Source of the DNA: Caldilineaceae bacterium
Lineage (GTDB): Bacteria; Chloroflexota; Anaerolineae; Caldilineales; Caldilineaceae
Assembly: GCA_015494005.1 (NCBI GenBank)
Contig: WGCB01000197.1
Span: 1 to 6,069, forward strand
Direction: 5' to 3'
DNA length: 6,069 bases
Shown: positions 1 to 5,637 of the stretch, piece by piece
Layout: each line of letters starts with the position of its first letter
Position numbering within the stretch: the stretch's first letter is position 1
The notes under the pieces: generated by a model
Database searches by the model: none
What the model saw: the letters and a program-made list of their open reading frames with translations, nothing else
Told to the model about the DNA's origin: nothing
Program-made: the position numbers and the translations under genes

Positions 1-27
1 ATTGTACACTGAGCCCCATCGTCGCAC

Positions 28-84
28 AAGCTGAAGAGGCAGCTTACAGCCCCGGGCGAGGGGATGGGCTGCCCCGTCCAGCCC
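28..84. other. Non-coding left edge with two small stem-loops
   Basis: No gene is visible in bases 1-118. Two perfect 6-bp stems can be seen: AAGCTG (28-33) with CAGCTT (40-45) around a 6-base loop, and GGGCTG (66-71) with CAGCCC (79-84) around a 7-base loop. The second ends six bases before the -35 box of the phosphatase promoter. Neither is followed by a T run on either strand, so they are not convincing intrinsic terminators. They may be the tail of an upstream transcript or chance pairing in GC-rich DNA. Confidence 0.3.
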
Positions 85-90
85 CAGCTC

Positions 91-120
91 TTGGACGCCC
101 CTTCCCCTCCCGAGTATAAT
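91..120 (+). promoter_or_regulatory. Sigma70-type promoter for the phosphatase gene
   Basis: TTGGAC (91-96) and a perfect TATAAT (115-120) are separated by 18 bases. The -10 box runs into the ATG at 119-121 (TATAATG). Transcription would begin near 127, downstream of that ATG, leaving a leader of about 50 bases before the ATG at 179. The perfect -10 stands out in GC-rich surroundings. The -35 is only a partial match to TTGACA. Confidence 0.6.
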
Positions 121-178
121 GGCAGCAGAGAGACTTCAACGAGAAACCCAGCTAGAAGCTGAGGACCGGGACGGGACC

Positions 179-919
179 ATGGACGCAGGCCGGGAGCTGG
201 CAACCGAACTCTGGCTCATCCGCCACGGAGAGAGCATGGGCAACCTGGAAGGGCGCTACCAGGGCCACGCGGACCTGCCCCTCTCTCCCCGAGGGCACGA
301 GCAGGCCTCTCGCTTGGCCCAACGCCTGGCCCGGATAGCTGCCCGCCGCCCCTTCGCGGCCCTCTACAGCAGCGACCTGCAGCGGGCTCAGCAGACGGCT
401 CGTCCCGTGAGCCAGGCCCTGGGCCTGCCCGTCCAGGTGGACCCGGGCCTGCGGGAGATCGATGTGGGCGTCTGGGCCGGCCTCACCTTCCAGGAGATCG
501 CCCAGCGCTTTCCGCGCCAGTGGGCCGCCTCCACGGACGTGGTGGATCCCCACCTGGAGCGGGGCGGCGGGGAGAGCTACGCCCAGGCCCAGGCCCGCAT
601 CGTGGCCCAAGTGAACGCCATTGCCCAGCGCCATCCGGGCCAGCGCGTCCTCATCGTCTTCCACGGCGGCGTGCTCCGGGCCTATCTCCTGCACCTGTTG
701 GGGCTGGATCTGAGCAACCTGCGCCGGCTGCGCACGGACAACACCGCCATCAACCGGGTGCTCGCTTACCCGGCGCCCAGGGGAGACGGCCCGGGGCGAG
801 CGCTGCCCGGCGTGGTCATCTCGGTCAACGATGTGGCCCATCTGGAAACGGCGCCGGAGGAAGGGCCGATCGGCGAAACGCCGGCCCGGCCCCTGGCGGA
901 GCAAGAGACGCCGGAATAG
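179..919 (+). CDS. Histidine phosphatase (phosphoglycerate-mutase-like)
   Basis: This is a cytoplasmic phosphatase of the branch-1 histidine phosphatase superfamily (cobC/GpmB/PhoE-like), 246 aa from ATG 179. RHGES at residues 15-19 carries the phosphorylated His16. SSDLQRA (64-70) supplies the conserved Arg69. LREIDVGVWAG (91-101) gives acid residue Glu93. The second catalytic histidine is His162 in FHGGVLR. The family hydrolyses or transfers phosphate through a phosphohistidine intermediate, but the substrate cannot be read from sequence: sugar phosphates, alpha-ribazole phosphate and phosphoglycerate are all possible. Roughly 35 residues past the core (from about 210) are Pro/Gly/Glu-rich and probably disordered. 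An in-frame ATG at 119 is rejected because the -10 box overlaps it. The ribosome-binding site before 179 is weak (GAGG at 161-164, rather distant). The stress-protein gene follows 77 bases later on the same strand and may be co-transcribed. Confidence 0.9.
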   Translation: MDAGRELATELWLIRHGESMGNLEGRYQGHADLPLSPRGHEQASRLAQRLARIAARRPFAALYSSDLQRAQQTARPVSQALGLPVQVDPGLREIDVGVWAGLTFQEIAQRFPRQWAASTDVVDPHLERGGGESYAQAQARIVAQVNAIAQRHPGQRVLIVFHGGVLRAYLLHLLGLDLSNLRRLRTDNTAINRVLAYPAPRGDGPGRALPGVVISVNDVAHLETAPEEGPIGETPARPLAEQETPE

Positions 920-983
920 CCCAGCCGCCCGGCGTTGAGGAGCGGTGAAGGGGGCGTGCGGGCCGGTTGGTACGATCCCTGGG

Positions 984-990
984 AAGGAGG
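984..990 (+). promoter_or_regulatory. Shine-Dalgarno of the universal stress protein gene
   Basis: AAGGAGG lies six bases before ATG 997, a near-perfect anti-16S match. It fixes the start at 997 and rules out an upstream in-frame TTG at 967, which would put this motif inside the coding region. Confidence 0.85.
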
Positions 991-996
991 GCGACC

Positions 997-1422
997 ATGT
1001 TCAAGACCATCATCTTCGCGACGGACGGTTCCCTGGCCGCGGAGCGGGTGCTGCTCTACGCGGAGCATGTGGCTCGGGTGGAGGAGGCCCACGTCTTCGT
1101 GGTCCACGCCTACGAGCTGCCCCGGGTCTACGAGTGGGCCGAGGGCTACGAGGAGCTGGCGGAGGGCTACCGCCGGGTGGCTCGGGAGGCCGCCCAGGAC
1201 GCGGTGCGGGTCCTGGAACGGGCGGGGATCCAGGCCACCCCGGACGTGCGGGAAGGCCCCCCGGCCCAGGTGACCCTGGCCGCGGCCCGGGAGCACAACG
1301 CGGACCTGATCGTCATGGGCAGCCGGGCGGAGAAGCGGGAGAACGTGGCCGAGATGCTCCTGGGCAGCGTGAGCACCGCGGTGCTGCGCTTCGCGCCCTG
1401 CCCGGTGCTCATCGTGCCGTGA
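997..1422 (+). CDS. Universal stress protein (UspA family)
   Basis: A single Usp domain of 141 aa, the usual length. It opens with the family strand MFKTIIFATDGS (residues 1-12), including Asp10, which contacts the nucleotide in ATP-binding members. It closes with the typical LLGSVSTAVLRFAPCPVLIVP (about 121-141). Family members are soluble dimers, often ATP/AMP-binding, linked to survival under stress; the partner cannot be predicted. The nucleotide loop is altered. The classical pattern is G-X2-G-X9-G-S/T, but here G108-S-R is followed by Ala111 and eleven residues before G123-S124, so one glycine is missing and the loop is two residues longer. ATP binding is therefore uncertain. The gene lies 77 bases after the phosphatase on the same strand and ends 27 bases before the convergent MaoC gene. 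No terminator with a T run is visible in that gap. Confidence 0.93.
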   Translation: MFKTIIFATDGSLAAERVLLYAEHVARVEEAHVFVVHAYELPRVYEWAEGYEELAEGYRRVAREAAQDAVRVLERAGIQATPDVREGPPAQVTLAAAREHNADLIVMGSRAEKRENVAEMLLGSVSTAVLRFAPCPVLIVP

Positions 1423-1449
1423 CCTGGCCCGCCGTCTCCGGGGACGCCG

Positions 1450-1926
1450 TCACTTCAGCTGAGGGCGAGGACGTTCCGGCGCCTGGCCCCGTTTGTAGAC
1501 CAGGATGGTGCGCTTGAACTGGATCACCACCGTGCCCTCCTGGTTGAAGCCCGTGGTCTCCACCGTGACGATGCCCATGTGAGGCCGGGAGCGGGACTCC
1601 CGCTTGCTCAGCACCCGGCTCTGGGCGTAGATGGTGTCCCCGTGGAAGACCGGCGCGGGCAGGCGCACCTCGTCCCAGCCCAGGTTGATGGCGTTCTGGG
1701 AGATGTCCGCCACGGAGAGCCCCGTCACCAGGGCCAGGGTGAAGGTGGAGTCCACCAGGGGCCTGCCGAACTCCGTCTGGCTGGCGTAGTGGGCGTCGAA
1801 GTGGATGGGGTTGGGGTTCACCGTCAACAGGGTGAACCAGACGTTGTCTGTCTCCAGGACCGTCCGCCCCAGGGGATGCTCGTAGACGTCGCCCACCTGG
1901 AAATCCTCGTAGAAGCGACCGGACAC
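1450..1926 (-). CDS. MaoC-like acyl-CoA hydratase (mesaconyl/itaconyl-CoA hydratase type)
   Basis: A 158-aa single hot-dog-fold protein of the MaoC/R-hydratase family, starting at GTG 1926 behind a strong Shine-Dalgarno. The hydratase signature is at residues 37-44, NPNPIHFD, preceded by DNVWFTLLT (27-35). In PhaJ-type hydratases the catalytic pair is Asp and His in D-x-N-P-x-H. Here the His is kept (His42), while the Asp position is Asn37. As I recall, an Asn there also occurs in the MaoC subgroup near mesaconyl-CoA and citramalyl-CoA enzymes, so this may be a subgroup trait rather than loss of function. The likely reaction is reversible hydration of an enoyl-CoA. The upstream CoA-transferase and acyl-CoA ligase on the same strand could supply the CoA ester, which is inferred from gene order. 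The gene is last in the block, 137 bases after the CoA-transferase, and is convergent with the stress-protein gene. Confidence 0.88.
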   Translation of the reverse strand: MSGRFYEDFQVGDVYEHPLGRTVLETDNVWFTLLTVNPNPIHFDAHYASQTEFGRPLVDSTFTLALVTGLSVADISQNAINLGWDEVRLPAPVFHGDTIYAQSRVLSKRESRSRPHMGIVTVETTGFNQEGTVVIQFKRTILVYKRGQAPERPRPQLK

Positions 1927-1933
1927 AGCCTGT

Positions 1934-1940
1934 CCTCCTC
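1934..1940 (-). promoter_or_regulatory. Shine-Dalgarno of the MaoC gene
   Basis: On the minus strand GAGGAGG sits seven bases before GTG 1926. This strong site supports the GTG start and allows independent ribosome entry after the long intercistronic gap. Confidence 0.8.
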
Positions 1941-1989
1941 TTGGAGTGTGAAACGAAGGTCGAAGGTTGGAGCGATTCGGCGATTGGGT

Positions 1990-2038
1990 CCAGGAGAGGA
2001 TCCTGGCGGTAGACTCGCTTTCCGTCCTTCGTCTACCG
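1990..2038 (-). other. Two abutting hairpins between CoA-transferase and MaoC genes
   Basis: Two perfect inverted repeats lie back to back in the 137-base gap. CGGTAGAC (2007-2014) pairs with GTCTACCG (2031-2038): an 8-bp stem with a 16-base loop. CCAGGA (1990-1995) pairs with TCCTGG (2001-2006): a 6-bp stem with a 5-base loop. No base separates them. In the minus-strand mRNA they would form consecutive stem-loops between two cistrons. No T run follows on the minus strand, so termination is unlikely; mRNA processing or stabilisation is possible. Confidence 0.5.
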
Positions 2039-2053
2039 TCGTTTACCGTCGTT
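2034..2053. repeat. Perfect 10-bp tandem duplication
   Basis: TACCGTCGTT occurs twice head-to-tail (2034-2043, 2044-2053), and related shorter units (CGAAGG, GCGATTSG) recur in 1951-1987. The whole 1950-2055 stretch looks built from degenerate short repeats. No ORF is supported here. Confidence 0.7.
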
Positions 2054-2063
2054 CGCTACCTCC

Positions 2064-3248
2064 TCACCCCACCGCGCCGGATGCCCGCAGGGCCGCCACT
2101 TCCTCCGGGCCGTAGCCTAGCTCCGCCAAAATGGCATCCGTCTGCTCGCCCAGGGCTGGGACCGGCCCCAGGGTGGGCTCCCAGCCGGCCATGCTCACCG
2201 GGGGCAGCAGGGCCTCCACCGGGCCGGCCTCGGTCATCACTTGCCGCCAGCGATCCAGGGCCCGCAGCTGGGGATGCTCCGCCAGCTCTTGGACGCGGCG
2301 CATCTGGGCGTTGGCGATCCCGGCCGCGTCCAGGCGGCGGACCACCTCCTCCCGGGGCAGCTCCTGGAAGACCTGGCCGATGATCCGGTGCAGCGCCTCC
2401 CGATGGGCCACCCGGCTGGCGTTGTCCGCAAAGCGGGGATCCGCGACCAGCTCCGGCCGCTCCAGCACCTGCTGGCAGAAACGGGCCCACTCCCGTTCGT
2501 TCTGGACGCCCAGCAGCACCGGTCCGTCCGCCGTGGGGAAGGGGCCGTAGGGGGCGATGGCCGCATGGCTGGCCCCAGCCCGGGGAGGCGCCTGGCCGCC
2601 GTACTTCGTGTAGTAGAGGGGGTAGCCCATCCACTCGGCCAGCGCTGTGAAGAGGGAGACCTCCAGCACCGTGCCTTCCCCGCTGCGTTGCCGGGCCAGG
2701 AGAGCGGCCAGGATGCCCGAGTAGGCGTACATGCCCCCGGCGATGTCCGCCACCGGGATGCCGGTCTTGGCCGGATGCTCTTCCGTGCCGGTGACGGCCA
2801 GGACCCCGGTCTCCGCCTGGATGAGCAGGTCGTAGGCCTTCTTGTCCCGGTAGGGGCCGGCCGGGCCGTAGCCGGAGATGTGGCAGATGATGAGCCGGGG
2901 ATAGTCGGTGCGCAGCCGCTCCGTGGTGAAACCCAGGCGATCCACCGCGCCTGGGGCCAGGTTCTGGACGAAGACGTCCGCCTGGGCCAGCAGCCGCTCC
3001 AGGATGCGCTTCCCCTCCGGGCTCTTCAGGTTCAGGGCCAGGGATTCCTTGCCCCGGTTGATCCAGACGAAGTGGCTGGAGAGGCCGTGGACCGTGCGAT
3101 CGTAGTGGCGGGCGAAGTCCCCGGTGCCTGGCCGCTCCACTTTGATGACCCGGGCGCCCAGGTCTGCCAGCTGTCGGGTGGCGAAGGGGGCCGCCACCGC
3201 CTGTTCCAGGGAAACCACGGTGACACCGCTCAGTGGACCCGGGTTCAT
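2064..3248 (-). CDS. Class III (CaiB/BaiF family) CoA-transferase
   Basis: A full-length family III CoA-transferase of 394 aa, the usual size. The N-terminus PLSGVTVVSLEQAVAAPFAT (5-24) and LADLGARVIKVERPGTGD (28-45) are typical of the family's CoA-binding fold. INRGKESLALNLKSPEGK (63-80) is the usual second block. Asp140 in KKAYDLLIQAETG aligns with the catalytic Asp of formyl-CoA transferase, which forms a mixed anhydride and then an aspartyl-CoA thioester. ADIAGGMYAYSGILAALLAR (167-186) follows as expected. The family moves CoA between carboxylic acids (formate/oxalate, carnitine, succinate/malate, mesaconate C1/C4, itaconate). Beside a MaoC hydratase and a MatB-like ligase, a short dicarboxylate is the best guess. 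The start ATG overlaps the kptA stop as ATGA, implying translational coupling. Only a weak purine stretch (AAAGAGA) precedes it. Confidence 0.92.
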   Translation of the reverse strand: MNPGPLSGVTVVSLEQAVAAPFATRQLADLGARVIKVERPGTGDFARHYDRTVHGLSSHFVWINRGKESLALNLKSPEGKRILERLLAQADVFVQNLAPGAVDRLGFTTERLRTDYPRLIICHISGYGPAGPYRDKKAYDLLIQAETGVLAVTGTEEHPAKTGIPVADIAGGMYAYSGILAALLARQRSGEGTVLEVSLFTALAEWMGYPLYYTKYGGQAPPRAGASHAAIAPYGPFPTADGPVLLGVQNEREWARFCQQVLERPELVADPRFADNASRVAHREALHRIIGQVFQELPREEVVRRLDAAGIANAQMRRVQELAEHPQLRALDRWRQVMTEAGPVEALLPPVSMAGWEPTLGPVPALGEQTDAILAELGYGPEEVAALRASGAVG

Positions 3249-3862
3249 GGCGTCTCTTTCCAGGGGTCTTGGGGTGCAGCGCCGGAGGGTGGGCTCTCCC
3301 CGTCCGGGAAGTCGATGTAGCGAGGCGGCACGTGCTCCGTGAGCCAGACCCGGTTTTCGGTCAGGTAGAAGCGGTAACCGTCCCGGTGCATCTCCCCGGC
3401 CCGGATGCGGAGGACCACCGGTTCACCGTGGCGGCGGCCCACCTGGAGCGCGGTGGCCTCGTCCGGGGAGAGGTGGACGTGGTGGCGCTTCCCTCGCAGC
3501 AAGCCTTGGCGGCGGATGGAGGGGAGGTTGCGCCGGGCGGTGCCGTGGTAGAGGAACTCCGGGGGCTGGACAGGAAGCAGGCCCAGGTCCACGGGGATGG
3601 AGTGGCCCTGGCGCGCTCGGATCCGCTCACCGTCCGGACTGAGGGCGAAGCGCTGCTTGTCGTTTTCCGCCACCACCTGCCGGAGCGTAGCCCGGTCCAG
3701 GGGGACGCCTGCGGATCGGGCCCGTTCCAGCAGTTCGTCCACCTTGGCCCAGCCCTGCCGGTCCAGGGTGAGGCCAATGGCGTCGGGGTTGTGGCGGAGG
3801 ACGTAGCTGAGAAAGCGGCTGAGGGACTGTTTCCTGCGCCGACGTCCTTTCCTGGCGGCCAT
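3245..3862 (-). CDS. kptA: RNA 2'-phosphotransferase (KptA/Tpt1 family)
   Basis: 205 aa. Tpt1/KptA enzymes remove a 2'-phosphate from RNA using NAD+, giving ADP-ribose 1'',2''-cyclic phosphate and nicotinamide. Bacteria lack the eukaryotic tRNA-splicing pathway that makes this substrate, and the bacterial role is unsettled. Residues 14-24 (LSRFLSYVLRH) carry Arg23-His24, matching the essential Arg-His of yeast Tpt1. Arg71 in DKQRFAL fits the next essential Arg. YHGT (105-108) begins the NAD-binding lobe, followed by HHVHLSPDEATA (127-138), GRRHGEPVVLRI (142-153) and FYLTENRVWLTEHVPPRYI (165-183). The N-terminus is very basic (RKGRRRRK), and a tail of about 20 residues after 184 looks disordered. 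ATG 3862 is chosen because the frame upstream of it lies in ligase coding sequence and has no KptA homology. The gene starts 11 bases after the ligase stop and overlaps the CoA-transferase start by 4 bases, so it is an integral operon member. Confidence 0.95.
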   Translation of the reverse strand: MAARKGRRRRKQSLSRFLSYVLRHNPDAIGLTLDRQGWAKVDELLERARSAGVPLDRATLRQVVAENDKQRFALSPDGERIRARQGHSIPVDLGLLPVQPPEFLYHGTARRNLPSIRRQGLLRGKRHHVHLSPDEATALQVGRRHGEPVVLRIRAGEMHRDGYRFYLTENRVWLTEHVPPRYIDFPDGESPPSGAAPQDPWKETP

Positions 3863-3873
3863 GGCGGCGTCTC

Positions 3874-5421
3874 TCACTGCCCCTGCTGGGCCTGGCGTTG
3901 CTTCAGCAGGTGTTTCTGGAGTTTGCCCATGGCGTTCCGGGGCAGCTCGTCCACGGTGTGGAACTCCTTGGGGACCTTGAAGCTGGCCAGCTGGGTCTTG
4001 CACCAGGCCACCAGAGCCTCCTCGTCCAGCCCTTCCTCCTGGCTCGCCTCCTCCAGGACCAGGTAGGCCACGGGCACCTCCCCCCACTCCGGGTGAGGGC
4101 TGCCCACCACCGCGGCCTCCGCGATGCCCGGGTAGGTCTCCAGCATCTCCTCGATCTCCCGGGGGTAGATGTTGAAGCCCCCGCTGATGATGAGCTCGTG
4201 GCTGCGGCCCAGCAAGGTGATGTAGCCCGTTTCCGGGTCCAGGCGGGCCAGGTCCCCGGTGTGGAACCAGCGCTGGCCCAGCTCGTCGTGGCTGAAGCTG
4301 GCCTGGGTCTTCTCTGGGTCCCGCCAGTAGCCCTGGAAGACGTTGCTGCCTCGGACCAGTAGCTCCCCTTCCTCGCCTGGGGGCAGGTCCTGGCCCTCCT
4401 TGTCCACGATGCGGCTGAAGACGCCGGGCAGCTCCATGCCCACGGTGCCTGGCAGGCGAGGACCGGCGTAGGGGTTGCTCAGGTTCATGCCCGTCTCGGT
4501 CATGCCGTAGCGCTCCAGGATGGTGTGGCCGGTCAGGCGGCGGAAGGCCTTGAACGTCTCCGGGGCCAGGGGCGCACTGCCGGAGCAGAAGAGGCGCATG
4601 TGGCTGAAGTCCAGGTCGGCCCGGGGGCGCTTGCTGAGCTCGTCCACCAGGCGGACGTAGATGGTGGGCACCGCGAAGAAGAGGGTGGGCTCGCCGCTCA
4701 GGAGCTCGTCCGCGGTCTCCTGGGCCCGGAAGCGAGGACGGAGCAGGGTGGTGGCCCCCGCGGCCAGGGCGCAGTGGAGCCCCACCACCAGCCCGTGGGT
4801 GTGGAAGAGGGGCAGGGTGAGCAGGAGCACGTCATCCGGCTCCCAGGCCCAGGCCGCCAGCAGGCCGGTCACCGTGGCCAGAACGTTGTTGTGGCTGATC
4901 ATGGCCCCCTTGCTCCGTCCTGTGGTGCCGGAGGTGTACATGATCAGGGCCAGGTCGTTGCCGGTGACCACTGGAGGCGTCAGCTTGCCCGGCTGCTGGG
5001 GCAGCCAGTCGTTGAAGGCATCCACCACCAGGACTGCCTCCACCGAGGCCCGCTCCTCGTCCTCCAGCTCGTCCAGGATGGGCAGCTGGGACTGCTCGGT
5101 GATGAGCAGGCGAGGCTCGCAGTCCCCCAGGATGTGGCGGATCTCCCGGCGCCGGTAGCGCAGGTTGATGGGCACCATGATGGCGCCCAGGCGGATCACC
5201 GCCAGGTAGGCCACCACGAACTCCGGCCGGTTGCCCAGGTAGAAGCCCACCCGGTCTCCCTTGGCCAGGCCCCACTCCTGGAGAGTGGCGGCCAGCTCGT
5301 CCGCGGCCTGGAAGAGCTGCGCGTAGGTGAAGGTGCGGGTCTGGTTGCCCTGGCGAAACTGGAGGCAGAGTTTGTCCGGCGTGCGGGTCAGGGGGATGGC
5401 AAAGAGGTGGTGTAGGTTCAT
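3874..5421 (-). CDS. Acyl-CoA ligase, malonyl-CoA synthetase-like (MatB/ACSF3 type)
   Basis: A full-length 515-aa ANL-superfamily adenylating enzyme that activates a carboxylic acid to its CoA thioester through an acyl-AMP. The core motifs are in order: the P-loop YTSGTTGRSKG (162-172), ERYGMTETGMNLSNPY (303-318), HTGD (387-390), hinge GRSHELIISGGFNIYP (405-420) and the C-terminal lysine Lys500 in LPRNAMGKLQK. ERYGMTETGM-x-x-SNPY, PGTVGMELPGV and PRN-x-MGK resemble malonyl-CoA synthetases (MatB, ACSF3) more than long-chain or acetyl-CoA ligases. Malonate, methylmalonate or another short dicarboxylate is thus the preferred substrate guess. The hinge has His408 where Lys is commoner. It is the first gene of the minus-strand operon, with an upstream extended -10 promoter and a weak ribosome site (AAAAGG, eight bases before ATG). 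kptA follows after 11 bases. Confidence 0.92.
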   Translation of the reverse strand: MNLHHLFAIPLTRTPDKLCLQFRQGNQTRTFTYAQLFQAADELAATLQEWGLAKGDRVGFYLGNRPEFVVAYLAVIRLGAIMVPINLRYRRREIRHILGDCEPRLLITEQSQLPILDELEDEERASVEAVLVVDAFNDWLPQQPGKLTPPVVTGNDLALIMYTSGTTGRSKGAMISHNNVLATVTGLLAAWAWEPDDVLLLTLPLFHTHGLVVGLHCALAAGATTLLRPRFRAQETADELLSGEPTLFFAVPTIYVRLVDELSKRPRADLDFSHMRLFCSGSAPLAPETFKAFRRLTGHTILERYGMTETGMNLSNPYAGPRLPGTVGMELPGVFSRIVDKEGQDLPPGEEGELLVRGSNVFQGYWRDPEKTQASFSHDELGQRWFHTGDLARLDPETGYITLLGRSHELIISGGFNIYPREIEEMLETYPGIAEAAVVGSPHPEWGEVPVAYLVLEEASQEEGLDEEALVAWCKTQLASFKVPKEFHTVDELPRNAMGKLQKHLLKQRQAQQGQ

Positions 5422-5462
5422 GGATCCGGCCTTTTCTCAGGGTGATGACGGTGGGTTGATGG

Positions 5463-5478
5463 TCGGAGAAGGCTCCGA
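5463..5478. promoter_or_regulatory. Palindrome in the ligase operon leader
   Basis: TCGGAG (5463-5468) and CTCCGA (5473-5478) form a perfect 6-bp inverted repeat around 4 bases. It lies 12 bases downstream of the minus-strand -10 box, so it falls in the first part of the predicted transcript. It could be a repressor operator or a 5'-end mRNA hairpin; sequence alone does not separate the two. Confidence 0.45.
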
Positions 5479-5490
5479 GGAGTGGGGCGT

Positions 5491-5499
5491 ATTATAGCA
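5491..5499 (-). promoter_or_regulatory. Extended -10 promoter of the ligase-kptA-CoA-transferase operon
   Basis: On the minus strand TGC-TATAAT is a perfect -10 with the extended TGn motif. It lies about 70 bases before ATG 5421, with a predicted start near 5484. No good -35 is found 16-18 bases upstream, which is typical of extended -10 promoters. Confidence 0.6.
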
Positions 5500-5527
5500 C
5501 AAGGCCTCGGGTTTGGTTAGTTGGTTT

Positions 5528-5536
5528 CAGGCCATT
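5528..5536. repeat. Left copy of 9-bp direct repeat (target-site duplication)
   Basis: CAGGCCATT directly abuts the left terminal inverted repeat. The identical 9 bases abut the right end (5638-5646). Confidence 0.8.
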
Positions 5537-5637
5537 GGGTGCAATTATAAGTTGTCAGGGAATCTCAGTGCTCAGGGAGAAGCTCTCCAGCTTTCGTGCT
5601 CTGACAGTCATGTCTCTGACAACTCTTACTTGCACCC
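5537..5637. mobile_element. MITE-like 101-bp non-autonomous insertion
   Basis: The ends are 22-bp inverted repeats (5537-5558 and 5616-5637) matching at 19 of 22 positions: outer GGGTGCAA and inner AGTTGTCAG are identical, with three mismatches in the five bases between. A perfect 9-bp direct repeat, CAGGCCATT, abuts both ends, as expected of a target-site duplication made by a DDE transposase. The 57-base interior has no ORF. It contains a GGAGA/TCTCC stem (5576-5588), CTCAG twice (5564-5575) and CTCTGACA twice (5599-5606, and 5614-5621, which runs into the right repeat). The left repeat includes TATAAT on the minus strand (5549 to 5544). No transposase is present, so movement would need a related autonomous element. 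Several IS groups make 9-bp duplications, and I cannot assign the family. Confidence 0.78.

Noticed and set aside
152..904. Minus-strand ORF opposite the histidine phosphatase
   Set aside because: It is a shadow frame; the + strand has all the phosphatase catalytic motifs.
968..976. TGg-TACGAT as a separate promoter for the stress-protein gene
   Set aside because: Only four of six -10 bases match, no -35 is present, and transcription would start at the edge of the Shine-Dalgarno. This is too weak to annotate.
967..996. TTG start at 967 for the universal stress protein
   Set aside because: It would place the perfect AAGGAGG inside the coding region and add ten residues before the standard Usp first strand.
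1423..1449. Bidirectional terminator between the convergent genes
   Set aside because: Only an imperfect GC-rich pairing is present and there is no T run on either strand.
2241..3320. Long + strand ORF (359 codons) opposite the CoA-transferase
   Set aside because: Its translation has no recognisable domain, while the minus strand encodes a complete CaiB/BaiF protein. Long antisense frames are expected in GC-rich coding DNA.
3233..4066. + strand ORF (277 codons) opposite kptA
   Set aside because: It mirrors kptA and the end of the ligase gene. The opposite strand has clear KptA motifs.
3863..4087. Upstream extension of kptA to an ATG at 4087
   Set aside because: The extra 75 residues lie in the ligase coding sequence in another frame, are Gly/Pro-rich and unlike any KptA N-terminus. 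The ATG at 3862 matches the family length.
4525..5415. Long + strand ORF (296 codons) opposite the acyl-CoA ligase
   Set aside because: It is a shadow of the ligase, with Gly/Gln/Val-rich low-information translation and no ribosome-binding site or motif.
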